Source of the DNA: Epiperipatus broadwayi
Lineage: Eukaryota; Onychophora; Udeonychophora; Euonychophora; Peripatidae
DNA: 64,000 bases
Direction of reading: 5' to 3'
Assembly (NCBI GenBank): GCA_028023455.1
Contig: JAQFVV010000055.1
Location: 5,426,030 to 5,490,029, forward strand
Below the pieces are notes generated by a model. The model worked only from the letters and a program-made list of their open reading frames with translations, made no database searches and was not told the origin of the DNA. Below are positions 23,409 through 32,894 of the stretch, one piece after another. Within the stretch, counting starts at the first letter, position 1. Each line of letters begins with the position of its first letter. The translations under genes were made by a program, and so were the position numbers.

Positions 23409-24124
23409 ATAATTCTAGATAGAGATTTTACATGCTTTCTCTTATGGCAATTATCAAAAAAGCTTGTTTAGAGCTATTGGCATGATCATTATATTATATT
23501 AAATTTAAAATAATATATGAAATGTTAATCTGGCTTGATTAATTTGTGAATTAAGATCACCACTAATAATACGTTTTACCCTTTTGGATATAAATGTTGG
23601 TTTATTTACAATATATACAATTGGAAGTCAGGTTAAAGAGGAATTATTATACCAGACTGAATGAAGATCCATTGATAAATGAAAAGTAAAATTGTATTTG
23701 CAAGTCTATTAAAATGATTAGTTACGAGTCTGCCTGCCAAGTAATTCTAAGTAACATTTATTCAAATACAAAATCTACATTTATATTTATCTACCTATTC
23801 ATTACTTTATAATTTAATACATCCATCACATATTTTCCTGAAGGTTTGTGATGATACTATATTAGATGTGATAATATGTTGGACTATTTCCATCATTTGT
23901 CAGTAAATGTTAAATATATAGAAAATTTTAAACTTTTTCAAATACAAACAACTTGTTAGTAAACAACACACAAATAGACAACACGCATTAGTAATTACAC
24001 AGTGTTTCAGGTAGTATTCTTCAAGTATTGCTGACTTGACATCTGGTCAGGCCAGCAACACCTGAAGAAGAGTGGAGAATAATGCTAATCTGTGTTGTCT
24101 ATTTGTGTGTCATTACTAAGCCAA

Positions 24125-24420
24125 TAAACATCACATGATTATGGATTGAAAATATAGTGTTTTCAATTTGTCTGTAGTTTTGTAGTTAAGTAGAGTTAAA
24201 AGGTGGCTGCTAGAGGATTGCATTAAATCCTAAGATCTAGCTGCAGTGCCCTCTGATCCAAGGCTTCTTACTGACGAAGGCTACAAGCCAGAAACTGTTC
24301 TGGTGATATTGGATGAGTAGGCACTGGATGTGGATTTTATGCACAAGCCTTCTGGTATCCACTGATTACTCTGGCTTGCACTGAGTGGCTATATGTATAG
24401 AGGGAGTTTTGCCTATTTTA
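24125..24420 (+). mobile_element. Family B element, copy 4, nested in family A
   Basis: Runs from AAACATCACATGATTATGG to GAGGGAGTTTTGCCTATTTT, with TTTTATGCACAAGCCTTCTGG and the hammerhead-like centre. It lies between the two separated parts of a family A element, so it is the younger insertion. Confidence 0.7.
24256..24314 (+). ncRNA. Family B hammerhead-like motif, copy 4
   Basis: CTGACGA at 24271-24277, stem II GGC/GCC, GAAA, then a rearranged CTGTTC instead of CTAGTC, so stem III is disturbed. The outer stem I ATCCAA/TTGGAT is intact. Confidence 0.4.
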
Positions 24421-24715
24421 ATAGTGTTACTACTAACAAGATAATAGATGATAGAAATGGTCCAACATATTGTAATATCTATCATGTGTTTCAATGGATG
24501 ATTGAAAGTCATCCATCAGACCGACATTCTTAACTAGGGGTTATATTATCGGCATCCTGAAAAATTATGCTAGGGCTATTTTTTAGTTAGGACTTATTTT
24601 TATGAAAACATAGTACATATGCTAAAAAGTAAAAAAAAAATAATAGTGCAATTATATAAGATTTGAAATACAGGCATTCTTCATATAATATAACAGGAGC
24701 TTAATTGTAAATATA

Positions 24716-25110
24716 GGGGATTTGAATACAAACTTTCAAGCACCCTTCAACTATCCACACTATCTCATACCACTGATATACATGACCATACACATAGGGG
24801 ATTTGAACACAAACTTTCAAACCCCCTTCAACTTTCCACACTATCTCAATACCACTGATACATATGACCACACATGTAGGGGATTTGAACCCAAACTTTC
24901 AAGCACCCTTAAACTATCCACACTTTTATACCATTGATACACATGACCACACACATAGGGATTTGAACCCAAACTTTCAAGCACCCTTAAACTATACACA
25001 CTTTTATACCATTGATACACATGACCACACACATAGGGATTTGAACACAAACTTTCAAGGACCCTTCAACTATCCACACTCATATTACAGATACACATGA
25101 CCACACGTCT
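24716..25110. repeat. Tandem array, five units of 78-82 bp, derived from family F
   Basis: Starts at 24716, 24797, 24879, 24958 and 25036, each with GGGATTTGAAC, AACTTTCAAGCACCC, ACTATCCACAC and GATACACATGACCACAC. The same strings form the tail of the family F units at 31.6-32.9 kb. An inverted partial unit follows at about 25115-25210. Confidence 0.85.
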
Positions 25111-25224
25111 TTTTTACTTGTGTGTGGTCATGGTTTTATCAGTTGTATGAGATAGTATGGATAGTTGAAGCATGCTTGAAAGTCTTTGTTTAAATCCCTA
25201 TACTTGTAATTATGTAAATAAAAG

Positions 25225-26120
25225 CATTTTTTAAAAACAAAATTATATATTTTTTATTATATATATATGTCCATAAATTAAACAATAAAACAGCCTTTTA
25301 TTTTAAAAATAGTCCATTAATTTCAAAATATATACAATTCATTCACAAACTTCTTTATAAATTTTGATTTATTATAATATGAATTATTATAATTGTACAA
25401 TAATGTACTTCAATGTTTCGATTATGAAATAATTATTAAAGGAATTTATATTAATGAAATGAAACCAATAATGAATAGGATGTTAATTGAAAAAAAGAGA
25501 TTAATAGGTTGGTTTAATTAAATAATTATAGGGAATTATTTTTTAAAAAGGTATTTAAGAAACAAATGTAATAAAAATTTAAGATTGTTTGTTAGAAGAG
25601 ATTTAAGGTTAGAAGAGGTATTTGTATTTGTTGTATGTATAATAGAATATTTGATTTTATGTATTTTTTAGTTGTTCCTTGATAAAGATTATAAAATAAT
25701 ATAGTTGAAACATTGGAGTATATTCTTGTACATTATAACAATTCGTATAACAAAATCAAGATTTATAAAAAAATTTCTGAATGAGTCGTATATATTATAT
25801 CCAGAAATTATAAATGACGAAAGTTTAAATACAATACTGCCAAATGGACAGTACTATAAAGAGTATTGAATCTCATAAAATTAAAAAATTAAATTTTTTG
25901 CTAATTTTTATGCTAAAATTATTTGCAGACTCTAAAAAATATATTGTCATTAGAAAAGTGTGTAAAGCTTCAAACTAGATTAGAAAATGGAGTTACCAGA
26001 TCAGTTTTATTGGACATAAAAACAGAGTAAGTTAAATAAAAGTCTATAAAAAAAATAAAGCTTGCATCTTCCTTCCTGAAGGTTGTGATGATGGTGTTCT
26101 AGTTGTATTTTTATATTGGA
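25225..26120. other. AT-rich spacer, no gene seen
   Basis: Nothing recognisable. Confidence 0.4.
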
Positions 26121-26123
26121 CTA

Positions 26124-26440
26124 TTTCCATCATCCAATATGTGTATGGAATGTCTTTAGAAAAATTTAACTTTATTTAAATATTCCAAATACATTCAACT
26201 GTTAGTAATAGCACATCAAGCAGATTAGTATATGCACAATGTTTTGAGAGGTATTATTCTCCCCTCTTCTCCGGCCAGCAACACCTGAAGAAGAGGGGAG
26301 AATATCTCTTGAAACGTTGCGCATATACTAATCTGTTTGATGTACTATTACTAACAATTGAATGTATTTGGAATATTTAAATAAAGTTAAATTTTTCTAA
26401 AGACATTCAATATTCATATTAGATGGTGGACCAATATAAA
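26124..26440. mobile_element. Family A foldback element, copy 3
   Basis: Compact copy with arms TATTGGACTATTTCCATCAT and the inverse, ATTCAACTGTTAGTAATAGC and GCTATTACTAACAATTG-like internal segments, and the CCGGCCAGCAACACC centre. It lacks the tRNA-like and tandem parts of copy 1. Confidence 0.8.
26276..26325 (+). ncRNA. Hammerhead-like motif, family A copy 3
   Basis: CTGAAGA at 26285-26291, a stem II of GAG/CTC type, GAAA at 26311-26314, CGTT then GCGC. Stem I CAACAC would pair with GTGTT in the inferred ancestor, but here GCGC leaves one mismatch. Stem III is a single A-U pair. Confidence 0.4.
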
Positions 26441-26444
26441 AATA

Positions 26445-27455
26445 TTGCATCTTCCTTGTGTGTTTTTTTAATGTAATTATATTAGTATTTAATTTTTTGC
26501 TGATAATAGAAGCTTTTAAATTCTAGGTTTCTGCATTATTAGTATTCTATCCAAGTTAATTAATTTTATTAATAAATATAAAAGGTAAAGCTGACCATGA
26601 TTTCAATATCTCTAGCAGTGCAACTTCTGTCTCATTAGTAATGAAAGCTACATCGTATAGTAATATTTTCTATTTCTACAATCAGTGTTTTGACATTATT
26701 TTGATCAATCCAAATTAACTTGGGATCTTTCCATTCTAACTAAAAATTCATCTACTAACTACTGCTGGATAGCTAGATTTATTGGGCCATCTATCAGAAA
26801 GTTTTACTTGAACCAATTTCAAAATTCTGATCTGAATTCAAACCCAGAGTAGTAATACATATTGAACAAAATATAAGATGTAAGGGGTTTAATCAATACT
26901 TTTACTATATGCAAATAAACCAGTATCCAAAAAACAAATTGTAAACATTATTTGTCTTGTTTTAAGTAAACTTTCATCAGTTAGTCATTAGATTAAGTGG
27001 ATGTGAAAAATTCAGATATTATTTTTCCATGAATGGCAACATGCAAAGTCATCATCAACATTATACAATAATAAATGAGTGTTTAGCAACTCAAGAAGTA
27101 GAGATGTTTGAGCACCAAATTGCTTAAATCCATTTTATCACTGCTGGATCACACGGTAATTCATAACTTAAGGTTATCTATAAAATAAATATTAATTCTT
27201 TCACTGATTCAAATTACATCAATTTCTACACTTGACTGCTAAATTATAGACAAAAATATTCACATAGTTTGATGCTTGGGAGTTAGTTTGACATTTTAAC
27301 AGTGTGACGGCTGGGCCACAATTCATAGACCTCGAGCTCTAGAGTCCACACTTTATCATCACCCTAAACAATGCAAAGCATCATAGACATTTCAGGCATT
27401 TTAATCAGGTAAAGATTTATGCAACAAATTTTTTAAAGTATATTAATTAATTCAT
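26445..27455. other. Spacer, no gene seen
   Basis: AT-rich, with no recognised repeat or frame. Confidence 0.35.
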
Positions 27456-27459
27456 TATT

Positions 27460-27920
27460 TATTTTAATCCAGAACCATAATCTATTGTAAGCCTGAAAAA
27501 TCGCTGGAGACCAAATAGCATAGTACTATAATATCACATCCAAGAGCATTTTTTTCACCTTACTGTAGAACCATCTATTGGAAATCTGAGAAATCAATGA
27601 CCACCCTAACCCTTCCAAGAGCAATTCTCTTCATCCTCCTCTAGAGCCATCTATCAGAAGCTTATAGTGCTATAATAATACTCATATATTCCCAAGAGCA
27701 GTTCTCTTCACCCTATTCTAGTGCGATCTATTGTGAGTCTGAGTAATCAATGGACACCAGATGGGGTAGTGCTATAATATCATTCATGATTTCAAGACCA
27801 ATTCTCTTCATCCTACTCTAGAGCCATTTGCTGTAATTCTGAGTAGTTAATAGATCCTAGATGGCGTGGTGTTTTTAATATTCATATGCTTCCAAGAGCA
27901 GTTTTCTTCATATTGGTAGT
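27460..27920. repeat. Degenerate tandem array, locus 2
   Basis: About four or five units of 90-120 bp with CCAAGAGCAGTTCTCTTCA, CTCTAGAGCCATCTA, TCTGAGTAATCAATGGACA and TAGTGCTATAATATCA, the same family as the array at 7.4-7.8 kb. Confidence 0.65.
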
Positions 27921-27924
27921 AAGT

Positions 27925-28940
27925 ATGGTAAATTATTGCTGTAATGGAGGTGCTGAAAGTAAGCTAAAGTGATCAGATATTTTATTTAATATATTTATTA
28001 GATTTTTCAGTATTTACATATTAGGATTTGCTACCTATATATTTTGATGGCAGAATGCCATATCCAAAAGACAAAATTTTAACAATATGAAAAGTATAAA
28101 TTTGTACACAAAAATAATAAATACATTATGGTACTAAATAAAAACAGGTAGCTGTGACTTTTTGATATGGCATTCTGCTATTGGAAACACACACTCTCAC
28201 TGGAGAAATGTATAGCATTCTGCAGTCACAAACACAGGCAGCAGGGCTTCTACGTAAGTACTATTGGTTTAAGCTTAGTTATTAAAAAATCATTTGAAAT
28301 TAAGAATTTTATAAAAAATTACACACAAACCAGAATTTGATTTATAACAAGTATTTGTCACTATGCAAGTTTTCACAATGTTATTTTGAAAACTTAGTTT
28401 CAAAGTCGTTTGCAGATTTGAAACATTTTGGCAATATATGGTAAAATGGACAATATTAATTAGCATAATTTATATGTAATTTGTTATCAAAACTTGGCAC
28501 CTCATTTTGTAACATGTAAAAAAACACATAGAAAGTATTCCTATATTTATTGTTTAATATAATGCTTTAAAAATATTATTTAAGTGAAAAGAATCCATTT
28601 AAATTTTATACTATTTGTTTTTATTTCATTACAAATAAATTTTGCATTTATATTGTGCAGAAGTTCATAAAATTTGGGGTTCTTTATCTGTTGTTTCAGA
28701 AATAGAATTTAACATTAAACCATCTACTTTATGGATTTTTTTCCCACTCAGTTGGTATTTTCAGATTAACTCTTTAGTATAAAATTACAGACATTTTGCT
28801 TTTTTATTTTGTATTCAGTGAAAAATATGATTTTTTCAAAAATTCAATTTTTCACAACAAAAAAGAAACTGCTGTCTTTCATTGGATCATTTGTTTTCAT
28901 TATGTCAAATCTATCGTGTGAATTTGCCATGACCTGTAAC
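27925..28940. other. AT-rich spacer, no gene seen
   Basis: Nothing recognisable. A short inverted pair GCAGAATGCCATATC / GATATGGCATTCTGC spans 28050-28180. Confidence 0.4.
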
Positions 28941-28944
28941 TATA

Positions 28945-29060
28945 AACATCACATGATCACCATTCTTGTAGTAGTGATTACTTTGGGTAATTTTATGCAC
29001 AAACCTTCTTGAATCCATTGATTACTTTGACTTGCATTAGGTGGCACTACTATATGGAAG
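28945..29060 (+). mobile_element. Family B element, 3' fragment
   Basis: Contains AAACATCACATGATCACC joined directly to TTTTATGCACAAACCTTCTT and ATCCATTGATTACTTTGAC, ending GGCACTACTATATGGA. The central ribozyme region is deleted. Confidence 0.65.
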
Positions 29061-29062
29061 GT

Positions 29063-29400
29063 TTGGTCCAGATTATAGGGAAACTTAGTGTGGGGAATGG
29101 AAAGGGAAGGTAAGTGGCTAACAGGTTTGTCTGGGCAAGTGGCTGAGAGAATCCTGTCTTCATATAAGGAGAAGTCACAGTGCATCATATATCACATCTA
29201 AGGTGGATTTAGATATAAAGGCCATAGAGTTGACAAAGATTGTGTTGTGGAAATGGGATAGAAGAGAATATGGGAAACTTAGATTGGGGAATGTAAAATA
29301 AAGTAGCTAATAGGTTTCTCTGGGCACAATTGCCGAGAGATTCTTGACTTTGTTTAAGGAGAAGCTACAGTACATCACATCCCTGACCTAAAACTGTCAC
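29063..29400 (+). mobile_element. Two LINE 3' tails in tandem
   Basis: Two head-to-tail copies of the 3' end also seen at 52.4 and 58.8 kb: GGGAAACTTAG, GTGGCTAACAGGTTTGTCTGG, GAGAAGTCACAGTGCATCA. The second also contains part of the C-terminal coding end (K-A-I-E-L-T-K-I-V-L-W-K-W-D). Both are severely 5' truncated. Confidence 0.7.
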
Positions 29401-29404
29401 TGTA

Positions 29405-30530
29405 TTTTATCAATTTATTTTTTTGGGAGGGGGTGGGGTGGAATAACTTTCAATAAATTTTATTTTGACTATTATATAGAATTACTTAACAATACTTATG
29501 ATTACTGATAAATTACATTTCTTCACAAAAGAATGTGTTATGATTATATCGTTTACAACATTTTTACATTTAATGTTTGATGTAACTTTGCATAGATATT
29601 TAAACTATTGTCATATTTCACCTTTTTAATAAACTTTTAAGATTAAATCCCAAACTTTTTGATTTTAATTGTCATACAGAATTACAGATCAATAAATATT
29701 TATAAGCTCATGGAACTTCTTTAAAGAATATACACACATTAACGGTATATTTTATTGTGTATTGACTCATATATATATATTGGCCATTATATAATATATT
29801 ACTATATGAATTCAGATATATATATATATGTGTGTGTGTGTTAATAATAATGTATATCGAAACATAAGCATATATAAGCTCGGCGTACATATTAAATCCA
29901 GTGTTGAACTAGCTGGGGATTATCCTTATGCTAAACTAAAAATTGCATCAACAAGAAGTTATCATCCAGTAACATTGGTTGATACTCCAGAAATAAACAA
30001 CAACAACAAAATGAAGATATAAAAAATTAAGCCATGGATGATGGGAGGGGGGGTTCCTCCCAAGAGCCAAACAGAAGATATTCTACCAGATGAAACAGTG
30101 AAGGATTGCATTTACCTAAATCAATCCCCGTAGGTTCCAAGTACTGCTAGGTTTTGATTATAAATCATATGGACTGTAGCCACTATTTGCCTATTTCTAT
30201 CATTATAATAAATATTACTTTCATATTACCAGTTCTGTATTATAGAAATTATTTACCTACACATATTTTAATTATTTGTAATCCTATTCTAGTATTAACT
30301 GGGACATCACACACATTACTGTTTTGTTAATAGTGGCCTGACAATAAAACTGTCACTATATGATTTCTGTTGTCATTTGTTTTGAAAATAAACATTTAAA
30401 ATAGAATACCAAACTTTTTGTAACTCAGAAGTATTTACATACCATGGATAAAACATTTCTGAGTTTTTAATGATTGCTTTTTTGTTGTTGATATATGTGC
30501 ATTATAAAAATGGTAGAATTTGTATATTTT
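29405..30530. other. Spacer with one possible coding scrap
   Basis: AT-rich. At 29860-30020 (+) a frame reads S-S-V-E-L-A-G-D-Y-P-Y-A-K-L, then S-T-R-S-Y-H-P-V-T-L-V, which is less AT-biased than other short frames here. I do not recognise it, and no splice sites were established. Confidence 0.25.
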
Positions 30531-30539
30531 TGCAATGAA

Positions 30540-31570
30540 AGATTGGCTGATCTGAAGGTGTTCAAAAAATAAGTCCATTGGCTGATTTAAAGATGTTCAG
30601 AAAGTAAGTCCATTAGCTGATCTGAAGGTATTTAGAAAGTAAGTCCATTGACTGTTCTGAAGGTGTTTAGAATGTAAGTCTGTTGGCTGATCTGAAGGTA
30701 TTCAGAAAGTAAATTCATTGGCTGATCTGAAGGTGTTCAGAAAGTAAGTTCACTGGCTGATCCAAAGGTATTCAAAAAGTAAGTCCATTGTCTGATCTGA
30801 AGGTGTTCAGAAAGTAAGTCCATTGGCTGATCTGAATGTATTGAGAAAGTGCGTTTATTGGCTGATCTGACTGTTCTGAAGGTGTTTAGAATGTACGTCT
30901 GTTGGCTGATCTGAAGGTATTATTCGCTGGCTGATCAGAAGGTGTTCAAAAAATAAGTCCATTGTCTGATCTGAAGGTGTTCAGAAAGTAAGTCTATTGG
31001 CTGATCTGAATTTATTCAGAAAGTGAGTCCATAGACTGATCTGAATGTGTTCAGAAAGTAGGTTCATTGGCTGATCTGAAAGTATTCAGAAAGTAAGTCC
31101 ATTGACTGTTCTGAAGGTGTTTAGAATGTAAGTCTGTTGGCTGATCTAAAGGTGTTCAGAAAGTAAATCCGTTGGCTGAGCTGAAAGTATTCAGAAAGTA
31201 AGTTCATTGGCTGATCTGAAGGTATTCAGAAAGCAAATCCACTAGCTGATCTGAAGATGTTCAGAAAGTAAGTCAATCAGCTGATCTGAAGATGTTCAGA
31301 AATGTCATTGGTTGATCTGAGGATGTTCTAAGTTCATTGGCTTATTGAAACTATTCAGAATGTGAGTTTTTTGAGTGATCTGAAGGCATTCAGAAAGTCC
31401 ATTGGCTGATCTGAAGGTGTTCTGAAAGTAAGTTTCATTGGCTAATCTGATCTGAAGATATTCAAAAAGCAAATCTGTCAGCTGATCTGAAGGTTTTCAA
31501 AAAGTATGTTGGCTGATCTGAGGTGTTCAGAAAATGTCTGTTGGCTGATCTGGGGGTGTTCAGAAAGTAA
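30540..31570. repeat. 35-bp minisatellite, about 29 units
   Basis: Imperfect units built from GGCTGATCTGAAGGTGTTC and AGAAAGTAAGTCCATT. Divergence is moderate and the array contains partial units and deletions. No coding or structured-RNA explanation was found. It directly adjoins the triplicated family F units. Confidence 0.93.
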
Positions 31571-31639
31571 GTAGACTTTGAATTCGTATAACTTAGAATA
31601 ATATTAGTGCATTTGTATAATTTAAAACAATTGATTACT

Positions 31640-31990
31640 TCACTATAATATAAGTATAGAGGATTTGAACTTAGATTTTCAAGCACCCCTCAACTATCCA
31701 TACTATCTCATACAACTGATACACATGACCATACACATGTAGAAAAGATTAATAATCACCAATATACGTATTTCGTGCTAAACCAGCACTCATCAGTTGG
31801 TCCAGACTATCATCTCTCACACACATATATATAATCAATGCTCAGTTTATATTAAGATAGCAAATCTTCATACTTTAATGGACAGGCTTCAATCCACTAC
31901 AACCTCCAACTTTTCAGCCATCCATATCATTGAAAATCTGATGATGAAAACTCAAATCCCATGCTGATGCTAATATTATTGCCATGCCCA
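31640..31990 (-). mobile_element. Family F unit A1 (Penelope-like terminal repeat candidate)
   Basis: First of three copies of a 0.35-0.45 kb unit. Read on the minus strand it contains a hammerhead motif, then CTTTTCTACATGTGTATGG, then TTGAGGGGTGCTTGAAAATC. It is in direct orientation with unit A2, with motifs 478 bp apart. Confidence 0.75.
31757..31806 (-). ncRNA. Type I hammerhead ribozyme motif, unit A1
   Basis: Minus strand: CTGATGA (31796-31790), stem II GTGCT/AGCAC with loop GGTTT, GAAA (31774-31771), stem III AT/AT around ACGT, cleavage after ATA, then TTGGT pairing with ACCAA in a perfect 5-bp inner stem I. All conserved core bases are present, including G10.1-C11.1 and A15.1-U16.1. 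AUA is an allowed, though less favoured, NUH triplet. Confidence 0.72.
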
Positions 31991-32112
31991 TGTTGACCTG
32001 AAGTCACTCTGACCCCTCATGTATAGGACAGTATCCATTAAATACATATAAGAGGGATGGACAGGATACAAGCTTAATATGTAAATATTTGAAACCAGGC
32101 ACTCTTCACAAA

Positions 32113-32475
32113 CCTGGGAGCTTAATTGTAAGTATAGAGGATTTGAACTTAGATTTTCAAGCACCCCTCAACTATCCATACTATCTCATACAACTGATAC
32201 ACATGACCACACACATGTAGAAAAGATTAATAATCACCAATATATGTATTTCATGCTAAACCAGCACTCATCAGTTGGTCCAGACTATCATCTCTCACAC
32301 ATATATATAATCAATGCTCAGTTTATATTAAGATAGCAAATCTTCATACTTTAATGGACAGGCTTCAATCCACTACAACCTCCAACTTTTCAGCCATCCA
32401 TATCATTGAAAATCTGATGATGAAAACTCAAATCCCATGCTGATGTTAATATTATTGCCATGCCCATGTTGACCA
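32113..32475 (-). mobile_element. Family F unit A2
   Basis: Direct repeat of A1, over 95% identical by eye from GTATAGAGGATTTGAACTTA through CCATGCCCATGTTGACC. Confidence 0.8.
32234..32283 (-). ncRNA. Hammerhead ribozyme motif, unit A2
   Basis: Same fold as A1 with CTGATGA at 32274-32268. Two CpG-type changes occur: the closing pair of stem II becomes G-U, and stem III reads ACAT instead of ACGT. Stem I is intact. Confidence 0.6.
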
Positions 32476-32890
32476 TGTATTTAATGGATACTGTCCTATA
32501 CATGAGGGGTCAGAGTGACTTCAGGTCAACATGGGCATGGCAATAATATTAGCATCAGCATGGGATTTGAGTTTTCATCATCAGATTTTCAATGATATGG
32601 ATGGCTGAAAAGTTGGAGGTTGTAGTGGATTGAAGCCTGTCCATTAAAGTATGAAGATTTGCTATCTTAATATAAACTGAGCATTGATTATATACATGTG
32701 TGAGAGATGATAGTCTGGAACAACTGATGAGTGCTGGTTTAACACGAAATACGTATATTGGTGATTATTAATCTTTTCTACATGTGTATGGTCATGTGTA
32801 TCAGTTGTATGAGATAGTATGGATAGTTGAGGGGTGCTTGGAAATCTAAGTTCAAATCCTCTATACTTACAATTAAGCTCCCAGGTTTGT
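32476..32890 (+). mobile_element. Family F unit A3, inverted
   Basis: Inverted copy of A2. It abuts A2 at about 32475, so A2/A3 form a large palindrome of about 370-bp arms. It ends in the tail AAGTTCAAATCCTCTATAC, AATTAAGCTCCCAGG. Confidence 0.8.
32714..32764 (+). ncRNA. Hammerhead ribozyme motif, unit A3
   Basis: CTGATGA at 32724-32730, stem II GTG/CAC with an inner mismatch, GAAA at 32746-32749, same stem III and ATA triplet. Stem I CAA pairs with TTG, then breaks (AACAA instead of ACCAA). Weaker than A1. Confidence 0.55.
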
Positions 32891-32894
32891 GAAG

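Larger units (their letters stand above)
22793..23500. mobile_element. Family C foldback element with opposed hammerhead motifs
   Basis: Inverted arms carry AAAGCATTTGAAATCTATCT / AGATAGAGATTTTACATGC and the shared GCACTAGATCT, AAATCTGAAATTTT and TGTCTTCAAATCCAGCT blocks. One hammerhead-like motif sits in each arm, facing opposite ways. No reading frame. It starts about 25 bp after the TA-flanked transposon. Confidence 0.7.
23880..24465. mobile_element. Family A foldback element, copy 2, with nested family B
   Basis: Starts GGACTATTTCCATCATTTG and ends ATGATAGAAATGGTCCAACA, the family A ends in inverted orientation. It retains GGTCAGGCCAGCAACACC and CTGAAGA at 24062-24068 but no GAAA block. 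A family B element (about 24125-24420) is inserted near the right end. Confidence 0.7.

Noticed and set aside
30540-31570. CRISPR-like array of 35-bp repeats
   Set aside because: Units abut without unique spacers and the DNA is eukaryotic. It is a minisatellite.
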